Below are positions 42,853-51,198 of a stretch of 64,000 nt of DNA, one piece after another. The first letter of the stretch is position 1; each line of letters opens with the position of its first letter. Source of the DNA: Salinimicrobium tongyeongense (GTDB lineage: Bacteria; Bacteroidota; Bacteroidia; Flavobacteriales; Flavobacteriaceae). The translations under genes and the position numbers were made by a program. The DNA lies in NCBI RefSeq assembly GCF_026109735.1, contig NZ_CP069620.1, forward strand, positions 868,001 to 932,000. Direction: 5' to 3'. Below the pieces are notes generated by a model. That model was given only the letters and a program-made list of their open reading frames with translations, did no database searches and had not been told where the DNA came from.

Positions 42853-44262
42853 TTAAAACCTTTTTTCGTATTCCCCTCTTTTGTAGTTGTTGAATAATTC
42901 CCGGTTTGCCAAAAGGCGTTTATACGTCCTTTCTGCTATTCCGAAATCATTTGCTAACTCTAACCCCTCGCTTGTGGTAAACTCTTCAGGTAAGGCGTTG
43001 TAAAGGTTCTTTTTGTCGCCCGGTAATTTATCTACGGGGCTTGTATTGGTTAAGATCGTGTGTACTTTTAAAGCCGAATTTTTAAAGTACTCAACAAGTT
43101 TTAACGCTCCCTTTACGGCTTCAACGGTAACCGCTTGTTTGTTACTTTCTCCACAAGCGTAACGCAATAATTCAAGGTTTAAAGCCAGTCGCAAGGCGTA
43201 TTGTTCAAACTTTGCATAAATTCCGCTCAAGGCTTCATTATCTGCCTTATTGCTCAAGTCTGTTACTGTCTTTTGCCATTCAAATAATAATTGTTTGGCT
43301 TCAGGTGTAAACTTTAGAACGGTGGGTTTAGGGTTGAGGTTCTCATCTTGTTCAAGGTCTAAATCCAAAAGGTTATTTATAACAGCGTTCCAATTTTGAA
43401 TTATTACTTCATCTAACTGGTTTTCGCTCCAATACTCCTTTTTAAGATCGTCAGGAATAACAAATAAAATCCTGTCAAGAAACCCGTTTTCGGTTCTGTC
43501 TTTTGCCAGTTCATTTAGTACGCCCGGTTGTATTGTTCCTGCAACAGAAATAAAGGGTTCAGGTATGTAAATAGGCTCGCTTGTTTTCCTGTTAATCCTT
43601 AAAGGTTTTCCGCTCCATACGCTTAACCAAAATTGCTCTTCGCTCCCTTTGTTGTATCGGTTGAAGTTTTTAAACCAGCTTGCTAACTCATCTGCATAAA
43701 CTCCAATACCTCTTTTATTGAATTTATGAACGTCTGTAAGTGCTTCGGGTGTAAAATCAGTTATAAGGTGCTGTTCCCAAATAGGCTGTACTGGTTCGTC
43801 ATAACCTTGCGCCTCCCTTTCCTTTTTGTTTAGACTGCTAACAAGATCGTATTCCTGCTTTAGTTCCTGGTAACCTTTAAAACGCTGTTTGTCGCGCTCT
43901 TCAATAGGCTTTAAAGCAAAGGTTAAAGGGTGGCTTTTATTTGTTCCTGCTCTTCCAACAATTGAAAGGTATAAAACGGCTGTTTGCTCAAATACTCCAT
44001 TATGTATTTTGTGAGTGTTACCGACTGCAACAGAAACAGCGTAAAGCATTGACGCGCCAATAAAGTCAGTAGGATAATTTAAACTTCGGTTTGTTGCTGT
44101 TATTATTTCCTGTACTGGTTTAGGGAATACTTCAACCGGGAAAGGGTTTTTCTTTGCCTCCTTTTCCTTAGTTGTTACGCTCTTTAATTTCTCTACGTGG
44201 TCAATAATCTTTTTAGGCTCAAAGAGATCGTTAAACTCCGGGTTCAATTTTCTTGCTTCCAT
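42853..44262 (-). CDS. DUF3987 helicase-like protein
   Basis: A 469-residue protein of the DUF3987 group, common in phages and islands and related to primase-associated P-loop ATPases. Near residue 100 it has LSIVGRAGTNKSHPLTFA (Walker A). GIGVYADELASWFKNFNRY has the Walker-B-like acidic residues, and ISVAGTIQPGVLNELAKD matches sensor-type segments. The C-terminal TTSEGLELANDFGIAERTYKRLL looks like a winged HTH. It starts 2 nt after the small HTH gene stop if the Met at 44262 is used. Confidence 0.78.
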   Translation of the reverse strand: MEARKLNPEFNDLFEPKKIIDHVEKLKSVTTKEKEAKKNPFPVEVFPKPVQEIITATNRSLNYPTDFIGASMLYAVSVAVGNTHKIHNGVFEQTAVLYLSIVGRAGTNKSHPLTFALKPIEERDKQRFKGYQELKQEYDLVSSLNKKEREAQGYDEPVQPIWEQHLITDFTPEALTDVHKFNKRGIGVYADELASWFKNFNRYNKGSEEQFWLSVWSGKPLRINRKTSEPIYIPEPFISVAGTIQPGVLNELAKDRTENGFLDRILFVIPDDLKKEYWSENQLDEVIIQNWNAVINNLLDLDLEQDENLNPKPTVLKFTPEAKQLLFEWQKTVTDLSNKADNEALSGIYAKFEQYALRLALNLELLRYACGESNKQAVTVEAVKGALKLVEYFKNSALKVHTILTNTSPVDKLPGDKKNLYNALPEEFTTSEGLELANDFGIAERTYKRLLANRELFNNYKRGEYEKRF

Positions 44263-44264
44263 TC

Positions 44265-44558
44265 CTAAAAAAGTTTTAATTGGTTCGACTGTGGAAACAA
44301 GTTCGGGTTTGTAGTCAACTCCTGTACGTAAGGATAACCAGTAATAGAACAACGTCTAATTTTTCTAACAGCTATTTTGTTTGCCGTCTTTAATCGACTT
44401 ACATAACGGCAAATACTTTCACGTCTAACGCCCGTTATTTGTTCTGCTTCAAACATTGTCATTGACTTAGCGTTTAAAGCCTCATAAACACGGGTAAATT
44501 GTGTATCTTTGCCTTGTCCGTCGCCAAAAGGATTAAGGCTATTAGTGTAACTGCTCAT
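44265..44558 (-). CDS. Small winged-HTH protein of the element
   Basis: A 97-residue protein. QFTRVYEALNAKSMTMFEAEQITGVRRESICRYVSRLKTANKIAVRKIRRC is a helix-turn-helix with a wing-like end. It may control element genes or replication. It lies 4 nt after the excisionase-like gene and just before the DUF3987 gene. Confidence 0.65.
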   Translation of the reverse strand: MSSYTNSLNPFGDGQGKDTQFTRVYEALNAKSMTMFEAEQITGVRRESICRYVSRLKTANKIAVRKIRRCSITGYPYVQELTTNPNLFPQSNQLKLF

Positions 44559-44562
44559 AGCC

Positions 44563-44844
44563 TTATTTTTTTAGTTCGGTTAAACTTCCTAAAATTTCGC
44601 TTCGCTTGTAGTACCTTTTCCCTGCAATGCTATAAGCTTTCACCTTGGACTTATTAGTCCAATGCCAAAGGGTTGTTTCGTGAATTTGCAGTAGGTTTGC
44701 GGCTTGTTCTCTTGTTAAAAGGTCATCTTGTGCCTCCTTGTTGTGAAGATCCTTTTTAAACGCCTCTAATTGCGTTTTTACGCCCTCTGTAATTAGTTCC
44801 GCTAATTGTTCCGGGCTTGTTTGTAGAAATTGAATTGTACTCAT
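44563..44844 (-). CDS. Excisionase-like HTH_17 protein
   Basis: A 93-residue protein. The C-terminal HTH, LLTREQAANLLQIHETTLWHWTNKSKVKAYSIAGKRYYKRSEIL, matches the excisionase/MerR-type fold that binds att DNA; the N-terminus is a helix. It probably steers excision or acts as a regulator. It is the first gene of the replication block. Confidence 0.75.
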   Translation of the reverse strand: MSTIQFLQTSPEQLAELITEGVKTQLEAFKKDLHNKEAQDDLLTREQAANLLQIHETTLWHWTNKSKVKAYSIAGKRYYKRSEILGSLTELKK

Positions 44845-44934
44845 AAGATGTTATTTTGATTATCTGAAACCAAAATTGCATCTAATGATTTGGTACTCTT
44901 TGCGTTACTGGTATCGTTTCAGTAACATTTTATT

Positions 44935-45966
44935 TTAGGTTGTTTTAGTTAGTTGTTTTTTAAAGTCTTCAGCTACTTCAATATCGTATTTTTGGCAGTA
45001 TTGGTAAATTTCCTTTAGCTTATCAGGTTGAGAATAAATATTTTTATTGTCCGTTACCTTTTCAGAATTTGCAAAAGTTCGAGCAAAGTAATTTCTGTAA
45101 CTACTATCAAAACCTAATTTACGTGCTACTTCTGAATAATTCTTACAGTCTTTATAAATTTTTTGGGCTTTCCCAGTGGCAAAAGTTAATCCAATTTTAA
45201 ACCAAATATTCTCTTCTACTGGTTTTGTTTCTTTTTCTACTTGTGGAAAATTGAAATTAATTTCCTCCTTTAAAATTGGTAACTGGTTCTTTAGATCAAA
45301 GTATTTTTTTAGTAGCTTATGTATGTTCCAAAATTCATTTATTGTACCTGCTTCTTTTTCTGCAAAAAAATAGATATTATTTAGGTCTTCTTTAGTTGCA
45401 GTAAACTTATTGTTCTTGTAAATATTGGAAATATCGTATTTATAAATTTTCCTAAAGTGGCTTTCTGTTTTTCTAATTTCCTCTGAAGTTGAATTAAATT
45501 TCTTCTTTAAATATTCCGCTCTACTTGTTGAAGTGTTTAAAGTAAATTCCTGAAGTTCTTGTTCTAACTCCTCTTTATAAGCCTTAATCTGTTCCTGCTT
45601 CCATTTGTACTCCTCTTTTTGAATAAATCTTTCATTACAAGATGTTCGAAACTCTATTTCTTCAAAACAATTTTTTACCCATTCAGGAACATCAATTTTA
45701 AAGGCTTCAAACTGTTCTTGCAAATAATCCTTTTCACTTAACCTGTGCAAAGTGCCTTGTGATCTTAGAAAACCTAAATGATAAATAAAAGCGTCTAAAT
45801 CTGCTTTTTCATTCCTTTCTTGTATTGCTTTTAGTACCTCTGAATAATTATCATAAAAAGGATTTTTATAATTCTTATTCCTGAAGTTTTTACGCGCCTT
45901 TTTGTCTTCAATATTGTAAGCATCAACAATTAATAAAAGTGCTTCGCCTGGGCTTAAATTTGTCAT
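44935..45966 (-). CDS. Element protein of unknown function (343 residues)
   Basis: A Lys/Glu-rich, largely helical protein. The centre (EYKWKQEQIKAYKEELEQELQEF) is coiled-coil-like. The C-terminus, YKDCKNYSEVARKLGFDSSYRNYFARTFANS, resembles a small helix-turn-helix or homeodomain-like unit. No catalytic motif stands out. It lies between integrase and excisionase, a spot often used for cargo. I do not recognise a family; it could be a regulator, a defence or an anti-helper gene. Confidence 0.6.
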   Translation of the reverse strand: MTNLSPGEALLLIVDAYNIEDKKARKNFRNKNYKNPFYDNYSEVLKAIQERNEKADLDAFIYHLGFLRSQGTLHRLSEKDYLQEQFEAFKIDVPEWVKNCFEEIEFRTSCNERFIQKEEYKWKQEQIKAYKEELEQELQEFTLNTSTSRAEYLKKKFNSTSEEIRKTESHFRKIYKYDISNIYKNNKFTATKEDLNNIYFFAEKEAGTINEFWNIHKLLKKYFDLKNQLPILKEEINFNFPQVEKETKPVEENIWFKIGLTFATGKAQKIYKDCKNYSEVARKLGFDSSYRNYFARTFANSEKVTDNKNIYSQPDKLKEIYQYCQKYDIEVAEDFKKQLTKTT

Positions 45967-45980
45967 TTTGAAAAAGGTGT

Positions 45981-47243
45981 TTATTCAAAGTAATTAAAGG
46001 CGTCAAGGGCTAAATCTTTGTTGCTCTTCTTAATGTAGTTGAGAAACATTTTTTCGCTCCCGTGTCCTGTAATGTTTATTAGATAAGTTGTAGGTACTTT
46101 GCCGTAAAAGTTAGTCGCAAATGAACGTCTGCCAATGTGAGAAGATACTAACTCCCATTTTTCAAAAGTGTCTAATACGTCCCGGTAGTCGTTTTTAGTT
46201 GGTTTAACGCCCTTTGGTGCTATTGAAACGCGCCTTTTGCCCTTAACCTCATCTTTTATCTTTGCCTCTTTACAAACTTCTTTAATGTAGTCGTTATACC
46301 GTTGATCGGAAATAGGGCGTGGAAACTTGCCGTTCCTTTTCTCTAAAATTTCCCGTACCTCCTTTACAACAGGAATAGACATTTCTTTTTTGGTCTTCTT
46401 TTGTCTAAACTCTAATAAGGGTTTGCCGTTTTCGGTTCTTATCATTTCAGGCTTAAACCTCATAAAATCAGAAACCCTTTGCCCGGTGTAACAGCTAATT
46501 AAAAGCCAGTCGCGCGCATTGTCTAAATAGTCCTGTTTTAGATCAGCTTTTTTAACCTTTTCCAGTTCCTCAAGGTTTAAGTAAATGTGGTTCGCCTCTT
46601 CGCGCTGTAAGGTTATGCCGTCAAGTTGGTGGTGTGTTTTTACTCCTAAATACCGGGCGTGGAAACAGATCGTTTTTATTAGTACAAATTCCCGGTGTTG
46701 TGTATTTTGAGAATAGGCATTTTTATTGCTAAAATCTACATACGCCTTTTTAAAGTCTTCATTTACTTCATTGATTAAAATAGGCTTTCCCAGTTCCTTT
46801 TGTAACCGTAACATCTTGTTTTTGGTAACCTTTACTTTTTTCCTGTTTGCTTCGGTTATCTCATTTTTACGGTGCTCTAAATAGTAATCAATGTAACTAA
46901 CAAGATCAGTAGGAATTATCTTTTGTTGTGGTGGGTTGTAATAATGTTCTATTGTGGTTTTTAACCAGTCCTTATTAACCTTTCCCGGTTGAGTAGAATT
47001 AAAGGCTTTTAATATGTGGTTTTCTAACGCTGCTAACTTGTTGTTTACTTCAGTTTGCAGGTTCTTAACTTCAATATCTTTTAAACGCTGTTTGCTGTGG
47101 TGGTTGTTCCAGTAATCCCGTGTAACCTCCAATTTAGTTTTACCTCCAATAGCAAAATCTTTGTCATTGTGGCGAAATAGTAAACGTAAGTTTAAAGGTG
47201 CTTTTTCCCGTGTAGATCGGTAAAGAAAATTAACAGTAGCCAT
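45981..47243 (-). CDS. int: Tyrosine integrase with Arm-DNA-binding domain
   Basis: A 420-residue phage-type integrase. The N-terminal Arm-DNA-bind part is VNFLYRSTREKAPLNLRLLFRHNDKDFAIGG. The core-binding SAM-like domain follows. The catalytic residues lie in SCYTGQRVSDFMRF (Arg I), KKTKKEMSIPV (Lys), HIGRRSFATNFY (His-x-x-Arg) and TGHGSEKMFLNYIK (His and the Tyr nucleophile). It is next to attR and reads away from it. The arm-site-like block at 47280 sits 37 nt before its start. Confidence 0.92.
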   Translation of the reverse strand: MATVNFLYRSTREKAPLNLRLLFRHNDKDFAIGGKTKLEVTRDYWNNHHSKQRLKDIEVKNLQTEVNNKLAALENHILKAFNSTQPGKVNKDWLKTTIEHYYNPPQQKIIPTDLVSYIDYYLEHRKNEITEANRKKVKVTKNKMLRLQKELGKPILINEVNEDFKKAYVDFSNKNAYSQNTQHREFVLIKTICFHARYLGVKTHHQLDGITLQREEANHIYLNLEELEKVKKADLKQDYLDNARDWLLISCYTGQRVSDFMRFKPEMIRTENGKPLLEFRQKKTKKEMSIPVVKEVREILEKRNGKFPRPISDQRYNDYIKEVCKEAKIKDEVKGKRRVSIAPKGVKPTKNDYRDVLDTFEKWELVSSHIGRRSFATNFYGKVPTTYLINITGHGSEKMFLNYIKKSNKDLALDAFNYFE

Positions 47244-47279
47244 ACTTGTAATAATTTGAACAATACAAATCTATTAAAT

Positions 47280-47321
47280 TTGTACGGTAGTTGTACGGTA
47301 AACTGCAATTAATTTCAAAGG
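47280..47321. repeat. Arm-site-like repeat, right end
   Basis: Two TGTACGGT octamers with the same spacing and orientation as the left block, followed by AAACTGCAATTAATTTCA. 19 of the first 22 bp match the left copy, and similarity continues about 20 bp further. It overlaps the integrase upstream region, so it may also regulate int. Confidence 0.7.
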
Positions 47322-47439
47322 ATTAAAAACTTTAATAAAAAGTTAATTACCTTTAAACCCTTATAAATACTGAATTTATAAATAACTTTACAGGAAATTA
47401 GGGCGTTTAGAAAAGTTGAGGTTTTGCGCTTTAGTGTTG

Positions 47440-47452
47440 CCTCCGACTCCAC
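47440..47452. repeat. attR: 13-bp direct repeat
   Basis: CCTCCGACTCCAC, identical to the ssrA 3' end at 40401-40413. The next chromosome bases hold the original ssrA terminator. Confidence 0.85.
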
Positions 47453-47486
47453 AATCAAATGCAGCTAAGCTGCCAATTAAAACGGG

Positions 47487-47526
47487 AAAAACCTGCCAGG
47501 CTTTTTAGCTTGAGCAGGTTTTTTTC
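47487..47526 (+). terminator. Original ssrA terminator, displaced by the insertion
   Basis: AAAACCTGC pairs with GCAGGTTTT around an 18-nt loop, followed by a T-run. It starts 35 nt after attR, the place where ssrA would have ended before insertion. Confidence 0.7.
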
Positions 47527-47629
47527 GTTTAAAGACGCTTGTCCCTTCGGCACAGTATAGTTAGCTGCATTTGCAGGACTGGATTCATTGAGGGAAGGCG
47601 CAGGCAAATTTAAACTTCTAATTATTCCT

Positions 47630-49123
47630 TTATCCTTGCAGCGAAACCTCAGAAACCAATTCTCCATATGCTTCAGCAAGTAATCTTACAGCTTCTCCCA
47701 TTTCATTTTTGCTGAGATGGCCAAATCCCAATCTTAAAGCAATAAGATTTTGGTTTTGATAAAGACATGTACCGGGAATCAGGAGTCCCTTTTTCCTTGC
47801 TTTTTTTTGAAGATGATTCAATGAAAATGATTGATTAAACTGAATCCAGAAAGCCAGGCCTGATAAAGGTACACTAAATGTAATTTCACTTTTAAAGTGA
47901 GTATGGAGTAATTGGGCAAAGAATTTTTTTCTTTCACTAATTACATTGTGAAATTTCCTTTGATACCGATGCACGTCCCCCTGATGAATAATATCTCCCA
48001 GTGTCTTTTCCATCAAGAAATTGGGCCTGCCAAAAATATTAAGGTACTTTTTTCCTTCTTCCAAAAAGTCTTTTGGGGCGATTAAAAAGTGCATTTGAAA
48101 CCCGGGGGTGAGGAACCTTCCAAATGCTCCGATATAGATGACCCGATTTCCGCCGTCCTTTCTATAGAGTGATGCCGACCTATCTTTTGGGAGGGAAAAT
48201 TCAAAGTCGTCATCATCTTCAATCACAATAAAGTTGTATTGTTCCGCTAATTGGAGCAAAGCTGCCTTTCGCTCTTCAGAAAGAGGAACTGTAGTGGGGT
48301 ACTGGCAACGAGGGTTGAGGTAAACGGCCCTAATCTCACCGGCTTTAAAGTGTTCCCTGATAAAATCAACCCTCATCCCGTCTTTATCAACAGGAATCGT
48401 CCTTAGCTGTGCACCTGCCTGACCAAAAATCATATTTGGCAGAAAATAACTCAGGTTCTCCACCAAAACAATATCCCCGGTTTTTATAAGTAACTGCGAT
48501 AAGATGGAAAAAACCTGCTCCCTTCCCGAAATGGGCAACAAAAATTTTCTGGAAAGATGAAATCCCCTGGTGATATTCAGGTAATAACTGAGCTGGTCTC
48601 TAAAAAACAGATTTCCTTCGGTTGCCTGCTGCAATACATTGAACCAATTGGCCCTTTTAAGGACCGAGGCGAAAAAACGAGCCAATTCTTGCCCTTTGAT
48701 AATCCCATAATCGGGTGTTCCATCGGTGAAATAAAGATCTTCACGATGCTCCAAGAAGGGAGTATCCAGAATAAATTCTTTCCTGAAAGTAAAGGCAGCC
48801 TTTTCGGGGGGTGACTTAAAAGCTCCGGAGCCGGTGGCCGCTACCGAAGACAGCTCCGCATTTTTTACAAAAGTACCTATGTTGGGAATGCTATTTATCC
48901 ATCCCTGCTCTTGCAGCTCCACCAGGGAAGCCATAATTGTTTTTCTGTGAACTTGCAGGTCTTCTGCGATTTTCCTGCTTCCGGGGAGTTGATCGCCATC
49001 TTCCAGAAGGTTTGTTTTAACCGCATTAATAAACTGATACACTATTTGCAAATAGACCGGATCTTTCTTACTGCGATCTATTTTGATAAATGAATGAAAA
49101 GCAATGTTAACCGGACTACTCAT
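47630..49123 (-). CDS. MocR/PdxR-type GntR regulator with degenerate aminotransferase domain
   Basis: A 497-residue protein. The N-terminal winged HTH (DPVYLQIVYQFINAVKTNLLEDGDQLPGSRKIAEDL) is joined to an aminotransferase-like domain. In MocR proteins the PLP Lys lies in a (S/T)K motif; here the place reads YIGAFGRFLTPGF, with Arg near residue 336. The usual EDDYDSEF is EDDDDFEF, and the HQFPTG loop is RCQYPTTV. PLP binding is therefore doubtful. It is divergent from the TonB receptor gene (70 bp), its probable target. Confidence 0.85.
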   Translation of the reverse strand: MSSPVNIAFHSFIKIDRSKKDPVYLQIVYQFINAVKTNLLEDGDQLPGSRKIAEDLQVHRKTIMASLVELQEQGWINSIPNIGTFVKNAELSSVAATGSGAFKSPPEKAAFTFRKEFILDTPFLEHREDLYFTDGTPDYGIIKGQELARFFASVLKRANWFNVLQQATEGNLFFRDQLSYYLNITRGFHLSRKFLLPISGREQVFSILSQLLIKTGDIVLVENLSYFLPNMIFGQAGAQLRTIPVDKDGMRVDFIREHFKAGEIRAVYLNPRCQYPTTVPLSEERKAALLQLAEQYNFIVIEDDDDFEFSLPKDRSASLYRKDGGNRVIYIGAFGRFLTPGFQMHFLIAPKDFLEEGKKYLNIFGRPNFLMEKTLGDIIHQGDVHRYQRKFHNVISERKKFFAQLLHTHFKSEITFSVPLSGLAFWIQFNQSFSLNHLQKKARKKGLLIPGTCLYQNQNLIALRLGFGHLSKNEMGEAVRLLAEAYGELVSEVSLQG

Positions 49124-49193
49124 TATTTTTAAATCGGACTAGCAAAGTTACCCCTTAAACCTCAATCTTTGTACCCCAATTGAATATTATCAA

Positions 49194-51086
49194 ATGAAAA
49201 ATATAATTTTTACAGTGGGTCTCTTATGCAGCCTCCCCTTATTTGCACAACAACAGGAGACATCTCCTGAACACGACAATGAGGGAAACCCACAAAATGA
49301 GCTAAAGGAAGTAGTGATTCACGGGAACAGGATCAGGATTCCTTTCAGCCAGGCGGCACGGGATATACAGGTGGTCACCCAGGAACAAATTAAAATGCTC
49401 CCGGCCAAATCTATCAATGAAGTTTTGTCTTACATAAGCGGAGTTGACGTAAGACAGCGGGGACCTTTCGGCACTCAGACCGATATTTCTATTGACGGCG
49501 GCACTTCCGAACAAACCATTGTGCTTATTAATGGCGTAAAAATGATTGATGCGCAAACTGCCCACAACATGATGAATATCCCCATTCCGCTAAGTGCAAT
49601 AGATCACATTGAGGTGCTTAGAGGTGCGGCAGCAAGGGTTTTCGGGATTAATGCCCTTACGGGAGCCATTAATATTGTCACCAAAAAAGAACGCCATTCC
49701 TCTATTACAGCCATTGCGCAGGCAGGAAGCTCTTTTAAACAAAAAGAAGAGGGCGACGGATCGGGTATTTACGCTGGGGGGCGGGCAGAAGTTACCGCTA
49801 ACTTCGGAAATGAAAATCAAAGCCACCTTTTATCCCTGGCCCAGACCAACTACAACGGGCAACGTTACAATTCGGCCTCGAAAAACACCCGGATTTTCTA
49901 CAATGGAGAAATAGACCTTGATCCCAACAACAAACTGCAGGCTATGGCGGGATATGCAGACAGCCGTTTTGGCGCCAATGGCTTTTACGCCGCACCCGGC
50001 GACAGTAATTCGGAAGAGCTTGTAACATCTTCTATTTTCAGCCTTTCATCAAGGCACCAGTGGGGCGACTTTATGATCTCACCCCGAATAAGTAACCGCT
50101 ACGGTGAAGATGATTACAGGTACTTTAAAGATGATTTGAGCAGAGGCCGCTCCATACATTACACCAATGCCCTCATGCTCGAACTTAACAGCAGCCTCCA
50201 AACCAATATAGGAACTTTTGGTTTTGGCTGGGAATCGCGCCTGGAAACCATTAATAGTTCAAATATCGGGGAACATAAACGCGATAACCACGGCTTTTAT
50301 ACCGAATTAAGGAGCCAGCTGGGCGAAAAATTAACCGGATCGGCTGGAGTTTACGCCAACTACAATACGGTTTTTGGCTGGCAGGTATACCCCGGAATAG
50401 ACCTGGCTTATGAAATCAATGGTCGTTGGACGCTCTCTACCAGCATAGGGTCTGGTCAAAGAATCCCTTCCTTCACAGATCTATACCTCGATCAACGTCC
50501 GGGAAATATTGGAAATGAATTGCTGCAGCCCGAAGATGCCTGGAACTACGAAGGGAACATCTCTTACCAGAAGAATGCGCTCAACCTGCAAGTGGGATAT
50601 TTTTACCGCGAAATAACCGATTTCATAGACTGGGTAAGAGAAAATGCGTCAGAGCCTTATTCCCCAATTAACTTTGGCGATAACACCACCCAGGGCATAT
50701 ACGCCAGGATTCAGCAGAATGTTTACTTGAAAAACAACCAGTCTCTGGGGTACCGCCTTAGTTATAACCATTTAGACCCCACCATCAAAAGTTCTGATGT
50801 GATCCAATCCAAATATGTACTGGAGTCCCTAAAACATCAATTTATTGCAGGAATTTCCTACCAAATTGACAAGCTGTCGCTTCAGGTAGAAAACCGATGG
50901 CTACAGCGGGAACTCGCCGATGCCTATAATATTACCGATTTACAGGTGAATTACAACTGGCAAAACTTTCTTGTGTTCACAGAGGTAACCAACATTTTTG
51001 ATGCTGAATATACCGAAGCAGGCGCTGTGCCCATGCCTACACGTTGGTTCAGTTTAGGATTAAGGTACGAGTGGGATAAATTTTAA
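49194..51086 (+). CDS. BtuB-like TonB-dependent outer-membrane receptor
   Basis: A 630-residue receptor. Signal MKNIIFTVGLLCSLPLFA; a TonB-box-like ELKEVVIHGNRI; a plug with LPAKSINEVLSYISGVDVRQRGPFGTQTDISIDGG and IEVLRGAAARVFGINALTGAINIVTK; and a barrel that ends WFSLGLRYEWDKF. The style is BtuB/vitamin-type, so cobalamin or a similar cofactor is plausible but not shown. No B12 riboswitch is visible upstream. Control by the divergent MocR-like gene is likely. Confidence 0.88.
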   Translation: MKNIIFTVGLLCSLPLFAQQQETSPEHDNEGNPQNELKEVVIHGNRIRIPFSQAARDIQVVTQEQIKMLPAKSINEVLSYISGVDVRQRGPFGTQTDISIDGGTSEQTIVLINGVKMIDAQTAHNMMNIPIPLSAIDHIEVLRGAAARVFGINALTGAINIVTKKERHSSITAIAQAGSSFKQKEEGDGSGIYAGGRAEVTANFGNENQSHLLSLAQTNYNGQRYNSASKNTRIFYNGEIDLDPNNKLQAMAGYADSRFGANGFYAAPGDSNSEELVTSSIFSLSSRHQWGDFMISPRISNRYGEDDYRYFKDDLSRGRSIHYTNALMLELNSSLQTNIGTFGFGWESRLETINSSNIGEHKRDNHGFYTELRSQLGEKLTGSAGVYANYNTVFGWQVYPGIDLAYEINGRWTLSTSIGSGQRIPSFTDLYLDQRPGNIGNELLQPEDAWNYEGNISYQKNALNLQVGYFYREITDFIDWVRENASEPYSPINFGDNTTQGIYARIQQNVYLKNNQSLGYRLSYNHLDPTIKSSDVIQSKYVLESLKHQFIAGISYQIDKLSLQVENRWLQRELADAYNITDLQVNYNWQNFLVFTEVTNIFDAEYTEAGAVPMPTRWFSLGLRYEWDKF

Positions 51087-51147
51087 GGTTCAGGGGCACA
51101 ATAATATTGATTGTATTCAGGGCATTGCACCTGCCCCTTGAAATATT

Positions 51148-51197
51148 AAAACGGAATCGGGAAAGTCACTGTGATGATTTTCCCGATTCCGTTTTTT
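51148..51197. terminator. Bidirectional terminator
   Basis: AAAACGGAATCGGGAAA and TTTCCCGATTCCGTTTT form a 17-bp stem with a 14-nt loop and T/A runs at both ends. It separates convergent receptor and TolC-type genes. Confidence 0.88.
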
Positions 51198-51198
51198 G

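Larger units (their letters stand above)
40401..47452. mobile_element. 7.0-kb ssrA-integrated element (satellite-like)
   Basis: Bounded by the 13-bp att repeats. Reading leftward from attR: integrase (Arm-DNA-bind type), unknown 343-residue protein, excisionase-like HTH, small HTH, DUF3987 helicase-like protein, Zn-finger/Toprim-like primase protein, two small proteins. All genes point toward ssrA. There is no relaxase, type IV secretion, capsid, portal or transposase gene. The gene set (int, xis, primase-helicase) resembles phage satellites or IMEs that rely on a helper. The DNA looks more AT-rich than the flanks. Confidence 0.85.

Noticed and set aside
47455-47679. 74-codon minus-strand frame after attR
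   Set aside because: It covers the displaced ssrA terminator and the end of the MocR-type gene in another frame.
49124-49193. B12 riboswitch before the BtuB-like receptor
   Set aside because: The gap is only 70 bp and no B12-box-like sequence or stem set is seen.
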